A program made the translations under genes and the position numbers. 64,000 nt of DNA from Sipunculus nudus (taxonomy: Eukaryota > Annelida > Sipuncula > Golfingiida > Sipunculidae). Below are positions 44,400 to 57,076 of this stretch, piece by piece (positions within the stretch are counted from its first letter, which is position 1; each line of letters begins with the position of its first letter). The notes below the pieces were generated by a model, which was not told the DNA's origin, did no database searches, and was given only the letters and a program-made list of their open reading frames with translations. Where the stretch lies: contig CM049316.1 of NCBI GenBank assembly GCA_026874595.1, positions 9,414,839 to 9,478,838 of the forward strand, in the 5' to 3' direction.

Positions 44400-45500
44400 A
44401 ACTCAGTGACAGATCCTGGATGAGTACTTTCTGCAATGGCAATATTCTGCACTGTGTTCTTTAAATTTATCCAAGCCCCATTAAATTTTAAATGCAAACT
44501 TATAAATATTCAGGATAATTCCCAGGGGCAGATCCGTTATTTAGTTAAGGAAGGGGATTACCGTTTATTCCGAGCGACTAATATCTTATCAAGAGGTTCC
44601 ACATACCAAGTATGGCGGATGTGGTGGTGGTGGTGGGGGGGGGGGGGGGGGAGGTAAGAGTAGAAGTGGTCGACCCGTCAATTTCCGTCTTTGTTCTCTT
44701 ATATATTTCACTCTTGTCCGCTACTCAGAATTGTTCTCCGTGAGTCCAGGCACACGCAAATAAATAATCGTTCTACGTACGTTCTACGTTCGAGCGATAA
44801 GAGCTCGGTATTCATGCATGCTGCTAATTGCTGCCGTTTTCTCTGCCCACTAACTATAAAGTCATTTCCTTCGTGTATTGAAATACAAATTATATTCATA
44901 AAGATAAAACTGAAAATGGATTCAACTCTGTGTTGTTCTTGCTTTACATTTAAAGAATTGTCATATTTTTTCTCCTTCTTCAAGTTGATAAAAGTTCACC
45001 GATCGAAATGATAAATTAAAAAAAAATCACCTGTCCTCAATATTTGCTCCATAAATTCGTTTGACAAATTATTTTGTTGTGTGTGTGGCCTTAACTCAGC
45101 TTCTTTCTATTGACCTCTTATTTGTATATTCTCTCCTTTCTACTAAATTATTTTATAAATGCATGCGTTGTGTCCCTAGTTAAATGATTTAGATATCTCT
45201 TTCAAATTCACTATGTAAAAGTGAATGCATGGAAGGTTATGACATTAAGATAATTATCGGATATTATTTCCTTTATAAAACACTGTTAACACCTTTAAAT
45301 ATTCTTATTTTATACAGGTTTTTTCTTTGCATATTCGCGACGTAGAAACCATTTTCTCTTGTTTGGTTGTACAAAAATTACGTTAAAAATCGTTTAAAAT
45401 GACGTTAAAGATTATTAACGTAATAAATTATTGTTTTGCATTGTTGACATGCTGAGGCATGCACAGACCCGGAAAAAATCTGGAAAATGGAAAAATATAC
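44400..45500. other. Start of duplicate block B, no gene
   Basis: Includes a G run (44,636-44,651). The stretch near 44,875-44,935 matches that after the (TA)n tract in blocks A and C (GTATTGAAATAC / GTATTAAAATAC). No coding signal. Confidence 0.5.
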
Positions 45501-46400
45501 ACTCAATAACGAAAAGCGGCGTCCAATTTTACAAGAATACAACATAAATAACACTTATGTAGGCATATATATTAACGAAGTCCCCTCTCATGATAATGCA
45601 CAATGTTATAAGAATAATTCAAATGGTCAGATATAAAGGAAAGGATAGATGCATGTTGTTTATTTCCCATCTGATTTTATACAAATTATATAGCATTCAA
45701 AACATCATGATTCAAAGGAATGAATATTACAATATCTTGGGATGAATTAATATAATGAACCTGAGGATGAATTAATTCGATATAATTTGCATTCTTGAAA
45801 CAAGCATCTAATATGAAAAGTTACTAAACGCATGAGGATGGCTGAACCAGCAGGACAAATATGAGTACTTAGCCAGTTACATACAGTGTGCTAATAATAT
45901 CCATGCATCTTATACGTCACGGGACTGGTTCTGGTCTAGGGAAACATTTAATGAGTGTTAATGTGACTCTCTGTGTACATGAAATACCCCAAGACGTTTA
46001 CTTGAAATGGAAAAACTGTTCTTTCTTGGATGTTTTAAAAGATTTGTTAATGAAAGTACACGAGACCGCTCTCGAGAAAACGGTATACAGAGTTCAAATC
46101 CAGTATATGAGCCTTCATCAGGACGGAGTGTAGACCCTGAATATATACAACAATAAAAGCTAACTGAAGAATACACAAGGAGAACACCTGGATATAAGTT
46201 TTTAAGAATGTTATGTGGTTGATTATATAATAAAACAGAGTTTAATATATGTAGAATTCACAATGTATGCTTACAAAAATTATCAATTTAACGGTTATGA
46301 TTTTTTTTCGATATTAATGTCCTATCTATGAGGTAAAGCACGGTGTGATGCGGGCGGGCCGGGCCTGTGTGATCTTATAATCAGCTCTCACATGTGTTGT

Positions 46401-46465
46401 TTATTCGTCTTCCTCCCTTATGAATGGAGCGGCATCAAACTCTTCCTGGTCCAGTTGTCAATCAT
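46401..46465 (-). pseudogene. Copy 4 exon 3 with TGA
   Basis: ATTTCAG acceptor. Codons DD, then TGA in place of Gly, then QLDQEEFDAAPFIREEDE-like frame and TAA. Confidence 0.82.
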
Positions 46466-46849
46466 CTGAAATAAATTATAAACATTGCATTCACAGTATC
46501 TTCTATAATATAATATTATTAATACGGAGTTGGTTTTATTCTAGCTGCTTCCGTTCTGTTTTGACTCTCCAAATTCGGCAGACGTATGGGTGGTGTGCTC
46601 TTCTAGGACAAGTTTGTTTTACTTTTCGGGATTATGCCCTATTAAGCTGAATAATTAATAATTTTAATAATTCACCCTTAGGTGCCCCTATTTCTTTTGT
46701 GCTGCAAGGTCCTCGAGGCCTGTGAGGCTTTTTTAGGAGGTGCCTCGGGGATTTTCACTGGCCTGTTAAGACCGTGGCCTGCCAATAAGGCACGGGGATC
46801 CACTATAATCCCCATTGATCCCCCATATCCATTGTAACGCCTATAAAGG

Positions 46850-48215
46850 AATTTTCTCTCTTAAAGGAAGTAAAGGTTTTTAATCCAAAGACCAGGTGAC
46901 TCCGCTTTCAACGCGATGGCTTTTCAGTTTGGTCAACACTGGCCACCGAGTCCAGTGATGTGACAAGTGTTTTTTTTTTATTGGATACAGGTATGTTGAT
47001 TTTTAAACATAAGAAATATCTTTCCATGATAATCATGGTTTCAAAAGTTCGGCCAAGTCATTTGTTTCATGAATTTTTAATTTTTTTTTTAAATAAGCCC
47101 AACAACTTACTTATCATTCGGGTGAGGTGGGGTCGGGGGGGGGTCACATATATTTGTTAAGATCCGTTGTCTGTAGGGACGGTGAAACATGAAAAATATT
47201 ACCAGTAGATCTTTAAATTGATAACAAACTAGAATTTGAAGTCAGGGCGTACAGACCTCCACAAGAATCTCCTTAAATATCAGTCATGTGTTTACGTATA
47301 CGCGTTTCATCTGTGAACACTGTCATGCGTCAGTAACACAAGTTCACCTTGCGAGCGGCAGAACAAATAAATATTACGAAAGGTTGCCTTCATCACGGGG
47401 ACAAAGGAATGGTCCTTTATCATAGTGGTTTATAAGAAAATGTATATTGTGGTAATTCTTATTACCTCCGAAATGAAATAGGCTTTTGATATGTCTTTAC
47501 CCTAACCCTCTACAAATGTTCAGTAAAACATTTTTCGCCTGTCACGCTTTTTCAGGAGGCGACCTGCAATCGCCACTGAGCCCCATTTTCATTATTTCGC
47601 CTGTTTTAGAATTTTACTCTGTTAAAAGGAAGTAAAGATTTAAATTCAACGTGGAACACATGTTCACATGAATCTTTCAATAGGGAGCACTTTTCCGTTG
47701 AGTGGAAACAAAGAGCTGAGACTCTTTACACGATCACCGTTTTATATGTTTACAGGTATGTTGATTTTTATATATTCAGATGTATCCTTCCATGATAACC
47801 ATAGTTTTAATAGTTCGGCCGATTTATGGGTTGTTTGAAGAAAGTTTTTTTTTTCAAAAGGAACCCCTGTGGGTGGGGTGGTTGCACATACTTCTAAGCG
47901 TCCTGTTAGGGGCTTTGAAACACCCGCCAGAATCTACTAAACAGTCGTCCATTCATACGTGCACGTTTCATGTAAAACATTGTCATGGTTCAGAATCACG
48001 GGTTCACCAGGCGAGTGGCAGAACAACTGCATACATATGGGCGGCTTCTACTTGGGGACAAAGGAAAAGCTGCTTATAATTATTCCTTTGTGGAATTGTT
48101 TTTATGCACTTAAGAAAAAAATATATTATGGTGATTCCAATTACCTCCAAAAATGTAATGGATTACGGATGAAGTTTTACTCTACCCCTCTACAAATTTT
48201 TCAGCAAAATCTACA
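46850..48215 (+). repeat. Tandem duplication of ~770 bp in intron 2 of copy 4
   Basis: AAAGGAAGTAAAG, GGTATGTTGATTTTT, TTCCATGATAA and AGTTCGGCC blocks occur in order twice (about 46,865-47,430 and 47,635-48,210). Absent from the matching intron of copies 2 and 3, so it arose or inserted in block B. Origin unknown. Confidence 0.6.
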
Positions 48216-49202
48216 TTTTGCCTTAATTTGCTGAGAGATAATACAATGATCCAGGGCTGTAGTGGTTTCTTTGCTAAATGCTTTCATCGAAATATATCAA
48301 CTTGCTTTCTTTTTATGTGGGAGATTTGTCAATTTTGCATCAGACCTGCTAATTCAATGACAATTTACAGTAAACATTTAATACTGTTGGAATATATTTT
48401 TCTGGGCCTATCTTTATCACATTGGCAGCAATACGTTTCGCGTACAAGGGACTTCAACGACATATGCACGTCTATTAAAAAAACGCATGTGTCTGGTAAC
48501 ATGCCCTAGACTATACCCACAACAGACTACACTGAATAAACAACGTGTTTCAAGATATCACATGAGCTTCAAATAATAAACGCATCTTTCATATAATTTC
48601 ACGGTAGAATGTTTCTTTATACAATCGTTAAATCTACGATATTTCCCAAGCAATGAAGCTGTCGGACCTTTTTTGTTTATCGGGCGAAACATTTCTCGCT
48701 TAAAGATTCGTCCACCTTGAATATGCCTCACGTCTCTTTCCAAAATTTGTTTGTTTTTTTGTGAGATTTCTGGAATAGAATAATTTTTCTTTCTATGTTG
48801 ATTTTACTGGGAGGGTGTTCCTGAAGAATTCTAGCAGAAGCAATCTGTATATCATATAAGTGAAACACATGAAAAAAAATCCTGCAAAAACCTTAGGATT
48901 AAAATATGCGTCGTTTAGTTCCTATCAGCTCATTACAAAAATATCCATCAGATAGAGCCGTGGTTTTCATCGGGTGCAGCTAGCATTTCTATTAATACCT
49001 CGTCGACTCGAACTTCCACATATCGAACAGACCTACTCCCTTACATAAAAGTCAAGTTGTATAGTTCCTATCCCAGTTAATAAACTCATTGCCTAGTCCA
49101 GCCTTCATGTGTGGAATCTAGGATATACACTTCAGTCTGGGCTGATGGCTGTTTGGGGTCCCCAAAAACGGTGTAATACGTTAAAAATGCTTCTATAATT
49201 AC

Positions 49203-49341
49203 CGTCCTGGTCGACGAGATCAAAGATCGGTTCACTGTGTTCAATGTTTGAGCTGATGAGTTTGGTGTATTCTCACGGGCTGATATGACCGTCCTTGTCG
49301 TTATCATATTCCTGGAACTTTGATGGGAAAGACTCAACATC
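49203..49341 (-). pseudogene. Copy 4 exon 2 with TGA
   Basis: Acceptor CATTTACAG and donor G|GTAATT are intact; YDNDKDGHISP then TGA at the Gly codon of loop position 11, after which the frame resumes as EYTKLISSN. Confidence 0.87.
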
Positions 49342-50211
49342 CTGTAAATGAACACAACAGCGCTTATATTTGACCGTAGATAGAGCAGAGTATTCAATAT
49401 ACATGTATTTTAATGCTTGCACCACATTGAGTATACATGTACACAGCAGAGGACTTTGTCGATGCCCCAGGCATATTAAAGGGATTGGATATACGACCGC
49501 TTAGTGAACATACATAACACGGCCAATCCTATCCGTTTTTCATTTCCATATAGAGCCCCAGGAGGCCTAGGGTCGGGATTGCAACTTCTTAGAAGCTCAG
49601 ACCATATGGCATTTAGGCAAATCGATGATTCCTGTCATTAAAAAAGGAGAGGGGTGACGTTTAGCGTCGATGGAGCTTAGTTGTTACAGCAACGCAAAGT
49701 TCCTTTGGCTAATGAGCTTACCAAATGACTGGCAGTATGGTGCGTTTCGGCTTAATTATAACGATTTTTGCAAACGTTGACAGATCTTTAATCAATTTTC
49801 GTGATTTAAACCTACTTTGAAATTACATTGTTTTATTTTATTTTATTTTCTGAGAAATCCTACAATATAGTCAATCAGCATTGGCGTTATAGCCTAAAAC
49901 GAAACTAGGTCAGTAACTTAATTCAAAATGCCACTTCCACTAGCCGCTGTTCATCATTTTAATTGACCAATACTAATGAATACTCAAGTTGTACTTTTTC
50001 CTTTTGAAATTTACCAGAATGTATGAATATGATAAAATGAATGTATAGAATGTAAAAAAATTAAAAGAAAAAAAGGGGGCTCAACACCATGTCCCTTGTA
50101 AATAAATGTGCCGGAAAAGCAGAAGACTCTATACATAACTCTTGCATAAAGAATTTTAGCGATGAAAATGATGAGATCCGTCACTATTTTTTTCTAGTTC
50201 CTAGATTTTAA

Positions 50212-51875
50212 GTAAACAAGGCCTACATGCCACAGCTATAAATAGTTCAAGACTGAACTTGGGTGCCAAATCTGATGCAGTGGGCTGTCTGCCAAAGCTA
50301 TAAATAGAATGCAGCTACTGTATTTAGTGAATTCTTGACCTATACCTAGCTTCACTGAGTGAACTCTTGACCTGTTGTCTATTGTGATACAGTTGGCAAT
50401 CTAGCAAAGCTATAAATAGACCCAGGCAGAGCTTTGGTCTGTTGCAAAATCTGAAATAATTAGGAAGATGCTAAGCTATTTATAGTTAAAGATACAATCT
50501 TGTTCTGTTTGTAAATCTGTTTACACACACTGAACTTTGGCTAAATTGCTTTTTTTTAAGCTGATGCAAGCATAAGATTTTTTAATAAAAATGTTTAGAA
50601 TAATAAAAGATGCAGTCCTTTCATTTTAAAGGTCTAATAATTTGCCAAAAATCATTTAAGTAAACTTGAACGAAGGCCACCTAATAATTATTTTTGTGCA
50701 GTGTTACTTAAATTGAAACAACATTTTTATGAAGGAGCCCTTAATTTGAAATAGGTTACTAATGGCCTCAAGACCTACTGAAACTTTCTATTACCAAAAA
50801 TCAATGAACCCAACTTATTCTTATACAATTAAAAAAACCTATCGTAGAATATTCTTTTAAACATTAAACAATTCAGCTTGACAGTTTCATCATAAAACAT
50901 TTTAAAGCTAAAAGTGGCTAAAATTAAAAGGTTTCTGAACGTAAAAACAGGTCGATATAGGTGGCGCCACAAAAACTGCAATTTCAAATATGAGTCACGT
51001 GACCAACATTTGCACAAAACTTAGTGATCCTAGATCCTATTGTTTCTTAGATGATTATGTTAGTATGCTCACTTGCCAAATGACTAATTTCAAATTCCTG
51101 TTAATCGGCCGGAACCATCAAACCAAAACCATTTGAACAATTTTGAGAGAGCTGGTCTCTGGGATCATTTCTGTGAAATATTGAACCATTTGGCCGATTT
51201 TTTTTTTTTTGTGAAGAAGTTTTTCAAAGTTTTTTTAAAACTTTTCCCCCATAAAATGTAAGCTAATACAGTTTGCGCCAAAAACACTCAACCCACATCA
51301 TTTGATATGTGACAGATTGTTGCATAAAATTTGGGGATGCAAGCTCCTGCTATTTCTGAGATATTATGGATTAATGTACTGATGACTGATGACCCCTGTA
51401 CAGAAAAGGTTGGTGCAGGTGGCGCCACCAATCCCTGAATTTCAAATATGACTCATGTGACCAACATTGGCATAAAATTTGGTGATGATAGCTCCAGCCG
51501 TTTCTGAGATAGTAATTTTTAGCAAGCTATTTAGGACAGATGAATAAGTTCAACTTCCTGTTACTCGTCCAAAATCACCGAACTTGAACCATTCGGACAA
51601 ACTTGAGAAAGAATGTTCCAGGGATCATTTTTTTTTTAACATTGGACAATTTGGTCGAACAGTTTCGGAGAAAAACATTTTAAACTTTTTCCCTATAAAA
51701 TCTACCAAAATGCAGTTAGTCAAAAATAAACAAAATCCGATAGAGTTATTTAGATGACTAATGATTTGCATAAAAATTGGTGATGCTAGCTCCTGTCGTT
51801 TTCGAGATAGTATGGGTTAACGCACAGACGACGGAAGACGCCACCGTACCGCATAAGCTCAGGTTCGCTTGTTAA
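50212..51875 (+). mobile_element. Insertion in intron 1 of copy 4 (AACAAG...CTTGTT element)
   Basis: Copies 2 and 3 read straight through ...CCAGATTTTTAAGT then the GCGC-rich segment. Copy 4 has 1.66 kb here, starting AAACAAGGCCTACATGCC and ending AGCTCAGGTTCGCTTGTT. Its right half has units with GGTGGCGCCAC palindromes (50,960 and 51,418) and AATATGASTCAYGTGACCAA blocks. Its left part has four CTATAAATAG motifs. No coding capacity. Confidence 0.6.
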
Positions 51876-51967
51876 AAAAAGTCGAGCGCGCCCTATAGAC
51901 CCTTGGTGCAGCTATCACATAACACCTAGGCCGACAATATAATATATTCAGTAATTAATATCTTTTA

Positions 51968-52014
51968 TTGTATCCGCCAAAACAGAGTTTTGCGGATACT
52001 ATGTTTTCAGCTGG

Positions 52015-52057
<43 letters not shown>

Positions 52058-53574
52058 GTAGGTGTCCGGAGAACTCCTCCGTAACCGCTGGGCGGAATTT
52101 TCCGAAACCCGGGATTATGTTCGGGTCACATGTGAACTGCTGCGCCCCGATTTTGTTTTGACCTCTGACCTTTCCTTTGCGCTCTGCGTCCGTTTGTGCG
52201 TCTGTTTCCACACATAAACCCACATATCTCGGGAACCGTTTGACCGATCAGGAAAATTTTTTTGCACAAATGTAGCCCTCGGAGAGCTTTATTACATACA
52301 CCAAAAATGGTGGCGCCACCTGCAACCATGTTTGCACAGTGTCCATCTGTTCGTCTGCCTTGGGTTAAAATCACTCATATCTCTGCAGTGACTTGACTAA
52401 TTCACCTGAAATTGGGCATGCGTAAACATCCTGGATAGCTTTTCTGATTTTATGACAGGTGGCGCCACCTACATTCACGTTTACGCTGCAGACATCCAAG
52501 CTCATATCTCGGGAACCGTTTGACCGATCAGGAAAATTCTTTTGCACAAATGTAGCCCTTGGACAGCTTTATAACATACACCAAAAATGGTGGCGCCACC
52601 TGCAACCATGTTTGCACAGTGTCCATCTGTTCGTCTGCCTTGGGTTAAAATCACTCATATCTCTGCAGTGACTTGACTAATTCACCTGAAATTGGGCATG
52701 CGTATACATCCTGGATAGCTTTTCTGATTTTATGACAGGTGGCGCCACCTACATTCACGTTTACGCTGCAGACATCAAAAGTCATATCTCAGGAACCGTT
52801 TGACCGATCAGGAAAATTCTTTTGCACAAATGTAGCCCTTGGAGAGCTTTATAACATACACCAAAAATGGTGGCGCTACCTGCAACCATGTTTGCACAGT
52901 GTCCATCTGTTTGTCTGCCTTGGGTTAAAATCACTCATATCTCTGCAGTGACTTGACTTATTCACCTGAAATTTAGCATGCGTATACATCCTGGATAGCT
53001 TTTCTGATTTTATGACAGGTGGCGCCACCTACATTCACGTTTACGCTGCAGACATCTAAGCTCATATCTCAGGAACCGTTTGACCGATCAGGAAAATTTT
53101 TTTGCACAAATGTAGCCCTTGGAGAGCTTTATAACATACACCGAAAATGGTGGCACCACCTGCAACCATGTTTGCACAGTGTCCATCTGTTCGTCTGCCT
53201 TGGATTAAAATCACTCATATTTCTGCAGTGGTTTGACTAATTCACCTGAAATTTGGCATGCTTATACATCCTGGATAGCTTTTCTGATTTTATGACAGGT
53301 GGCGCCACCTACAATCAAGTTTACGCTGCGACATCCAAGCTCATATCTAGGAAACCGTTTGACCGATTGGGCCAAAATTTTGCATGTGTATAAATCTCAC
53401 ATAGCTCTTTATCATACGCAAAACTGGTGGCGCCACCTGCAGCCATGTTTGCACAGCTCCCATCTGTTTGTCTGCCATGGGATAAAATATCCATGCTAAT
53501 ATGCAACACTTCACCCGTTCCACTCTGATTTAGGCGGATACAAGTAGTCGCTTGTCGACTACCCGTATTCTAGT
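51968..53574 (+). mobile_element. Tandem-repeat-bearing Helentron/HINE ('pearl'-like) element, copy 2
   Basis: Same termini as the 19.1-kb element (TTGTATCCGCCAAAACAGAG at left; GGCGGATAC, GTAGTCG hairpin, ATTCTAGT at right). A longer (CCG)n lies at 52,014-52,058, with about four 280-bp units. The paralogous stretch in copy 2 (AATATCATTCATTAACATAA, near 41,983-42,002) lacks it and serves as an empty site; the junction is consistent with insertion between two T bases. Confidence 0.72.
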
Positions 53575-55180
53575 TAACATTACTTTTCTTTCAATTCACA
53601 TAAGATGACAGTATCGGCTCTATCCACCAGGAGCCCGCCCCGCTAAGAGTCCGAATCATCGGATTCTTAAACATCACACTTATAAGCAGATACATGAAGG
53701 AACAAGCCTTTAATCTTGCACTTTGTGAATCCATATGTATGTGTAAAATCTACAAAAAATATGATTAACACGTCTTTGAGATCTTCCGCAGCTTCCTTCG
53801 GGTCTCTTCCACACTTTAAATGTACCAGATTTTGATTTGTCTGTCAACAGGAAGGTGATTCGTTCGAGAAAAAAGGGGCTGTGTGATATAATCATCAGTT
53901 CCATCTGATACGTCAGATAAATCATTTGCTTTAGGGGCGGTGTAGAAAATTAATTTATAATTGTCACGTAGCATAAAACCCATTCTTGCGCAGTTAACGT
54001 AGTTCAAGAAGGATTCCATAGTAATAGCCCCATCGGGAAATAAAATTTTAAATTTCTCACGATTTAAAGGAGAATTTGGGAATGGCCCCTCTTAGGACAC
54101 ACTTGGCATCGTTCTCAAAGCGTACCTAAAGAGCAATTGCATAAAAATGATAAAGTGTAGCAATCATCAATTTAAATATATATTTTTTAAATTCATTTGG
54201 ATAAAAACCTAAATCACCTGACAAAGATAAATTAACGAGAAAAATGCATTTTTTTTAAAGTCCTTGATGATTATAGAATCATCGAATCTTTTTTTTTTCC
54301 AAACATTTCAACCTTAAAGACCATCAGTATATTTTTTATTACTGCTTGGATCATTATGGCATTCTTTGATTTGTGTTAACAGTGTAAAACAAGAGCGTAC
54401 ACAAGCGTTTATTTATATGTAATTTATCAATATTAGGTCAGATATTAAAAGGTCCGATAGTTATAATGATACGACGTTCATTCATCGAAATTATTACAAT
54501 CTAAATGGATTTCTTTATTCATAAAATACAGTGTCCACTTTAAGATCATGACGCTAACAAAATCATTTCAAGATCCATCTAAAATAGAAATAACATTACT
54601 TTTTTTCAACCTGTCCTCTCATATTTTTTGCGCACACCGACCCCCCTACAAAGGAGATCAAGATCTAGAATGTTCACGGTGAATCCTGCCGTGTACTGAT
54701 ATCAGGAGATGGCGGGTCAGGGATCACGTGGTTCAGACATCACCAGAACAAAGGCAAGCTTTGCAACTAAAGAGCAATCTCTTTATCACGAACATTAAAA
54801 AGCTTAAATAAAGCGATTCCATAGAAAATATATAGGATGACCTGATAAGTGATGATGCTTAAATTTGCAAACCGGAATGGGACGCGAGGGCATTCAGATG
54901 TATAAGTTAGATGTATAAATGATAGGAATATATGAAATATGAATTTAGGGTTTGTTAAAGGCATGCAAGGAAGCTGTTCCTGAAGAAAGAAACGGATATA
55001 TGCATACCTCGTTAGTAGGCCTATCCATCCTCCTCACATTGTGCGGTGATAGGCCTGTGACACACTTCGATTGAAATTTCTAAATAATGTGTTTGAGCGG
55101 CTAAATGATGTATTAAAGGAAAGGAAAATTGTTTTTTGAAGGGACTATAAATGATGTTTTTAAATTGGAAAATCACTTGA
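53575..55180. other. Upstream flank of copy 4, no gene
   Basis: Collinear with 61,280-62,700 and parts of 42,650-43,450. The minus-strand 5' UTR donor is changed to GCAAGAT (around 53,720). The CACGTG block is at 54,720-54,736. No open gene. Confidence 0.55.
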
Positions 55181-55248
55181 AGTGAGGAAACAGAGTTCAA
55201 TTATCTTAATGGAAATCTTGATGAAAGCCTGCGTGTCGGGGCCCTGTT

Positions 55249-57076
55249 TCTCCCTAGTTATGTCCTTGTTGACATTTTGTCACATCCCTGTGTTCATTCT
55301 TCTCACAGAAGGTCTCCCTAGTTATCGGCCGGGTTATGTCCTTGTTGACATTGTGTCACATCCCTGTGTTCATTCTTCTCACAGAAGGTCTCCCCAGTTA
55401 TCGACCGGGTTATGTCCTTGTTGACATTGTGTCACATCCCTGTGTTCATTCTTCTCACAGAAGGTCTCCCCAGTTATCGACCGGGTTATGTCCTTGTTGA
55501 CATTGTGTCACATCCCTTTGTTCCTTCTTCTCACAGAAGGTCTCCCCAGTTATCGGCCGGGTTATGTCCTTGTTGACATTTAGTCACACCCCTGTATTCA
55601 TTCTTCTCACAGAAGGTCTCCCTAGTTATCGACCGGGTTATGTCCTTGTTGACATTGTGTCACATCCCTCTGTTCCTTCTTCTCACAGAAGGTCTCCCCA
55701 GTTATCGGCCGGGTTATGTCCTTGTTGACATTGTGTCACATCCCTGTGTTCATTCTTCTCACAGAAGGTCTCCCCAGTTATCGGCCGGGTTATGTCCTTA
55801 TTGACATTGTGTCACATCCCTCTGTTCCTTCTTCTCACAGAAGGTCTCCCCAGTTATCAGCCGGGTTATGTCCTTGTTGACATTGTGTCACACCCCTGTG
55901 TTCATTCTTCTCACAGAAGGTCTCCCCAGTTATCGCCCGGGTTATGTCCTTGTTGACATTGTGTCACATCCCTGTGTTCATTCTTCTCACAGAAGGTCTC
56001 CCCAGTTATCGACCGGGTTATTTCCTTGTTGACATTTTGTCACACCCCTGTGTTCATTCTCCTCACAGAAAGTCTCCCCAGTTATCGACCGGGTTATGTC
56101 CTTGTTGACATTGTGTCACATCCCTCTGTTCCTTCTTCTCACAGAAGGTCTCCCCAGTTATCGGCCGGGTTAAGTCCTTGTTGACATTGTGTCACATCCC
56201 TCTGTTCATTCTTCTCACAGAAGGTCTCCCCAGTTATCGACCGGGTTATGTCCTTGTTGACATTGTGTCACATCCCTCTGTTCCTTCTTCTCACAGAAGG
56301 TCTCCCCAGTTATCGGCCGGGTTATGTCCTTGTTGACATTGTGTCACACCCCTGTGTTCATTCTTCTCACAGAAAGGTCTCCCCAGTTATCGGCCGGGTC
56401 ATGTCCTTGTTGACATTGTGTCACATCTCTGTGTTCATTCTTCTCACAGAAGGTCTCCCTAGTTATCGGCCGGGTTATGTCCTTGTTGACATTGTGTCAC
56501 ATCCCTGTGTTCATTCTTCTCACAGAAGGTCTCCCCAGTTATCGGCCGGGTTATGTCCTTGTTGACATTGTGACACTTCCCTGTGTTCATTCTTCTCACA
56601 GAAGGTCTCCCCAGTTATCGGCCGGGTTATGTCCTTGTTGACATTGTGCCACATCCCTCTGTTCATCCTTCTCACGTACAGAATGTCTCCCCAGTTATCG
56701 TCCGGGTTATGTCCTTGTTGACATTGTGTCACATCCCTGTGTTCATTCTTCTCACAGAAGGTCTACCCAGATATCGGCCGGGTTATGTCCTTGTTGATAT
56801 TGTGACACATCCCTGTGTTCATTCTCCTCACAGAAGGTCTCCCTAGTTATCGGCCGGGTTATGTCCTTGTTGACATTGTGACACACCCCTGTGTTCATTC
56901 TCCTCACAGAAGGTCTCCCTAGTTATCGGCTGGGTTATGTCTTGTTGACATTGTGACACATCCCTGTGTTCATTCTTCTCACAGTAGGTCTCCCCAGTTA
57001 TCGGCCGGGTTATGTCCTTGTTGACATTGTGTCCCCCCCCCCCCCCCCCCCCTTGTGCGTTCTTCTCACAGAAGGT
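55249..57076 (+). repeat. 76-bp minisatellite, ~24 units
   Basis: Unit: CCAGTTATCGGCCGGGTTAT, GTCCTTGTTGACATTGTG, TCACATCCCTGTGTTCATTC, TTCTCACAGAAGGTCTCC. Units are nearly identical, with a few point changes and one-base indels. As 76 is not a multiple of 3, the long open frames across it are artefacts. Every unit carries the acceptor-like motif TTCTTCTCACAG. A C run (57,032-57,052) interrupts the last unit. Confidence 0.93.

Larger units (their letters stand above)
46401..49341 (-). pseudogene. Copy 4 of the Cys-rich/EF-hand family, disabled
   Basis: Two exons keep exact family lengths and borders: 49,341-49,203 (EF-hand 1) and 46,465-46,401 (end of EF-hand 2). Each has one in-frame TGA where the intact copies have a Gly codon GGA: at loop-1 position 11 (...HISP-stop) and at loop-2 position 6. 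Exon 1 is missing. Its expected place (about 53.65 kb) shows a deletion of about 550 bases relative to copy 3. Intron 1 holds two mobile elements and intron 2 a tandem duplication. Sequence (EYTKLISSNIE) is closest to copy 3. Confidence 0.85.

Noticed and set aside
46401-49341. In-frame TGA read as selenocysteine in copy 4
   Set aside because: The replaced residue is Gly in an EF-hand, exon 1 is missing, and no SECIS-like element was evident; nonsense mutation is simpler.
55182-56846. Open frames of 80-105 codons across the 76-bp minisatellite
   Set aside because: They follow from a repeat lacking stops in some frames; the unit length is not a multiple of 3, frames break at unit indels, and there is no family match.
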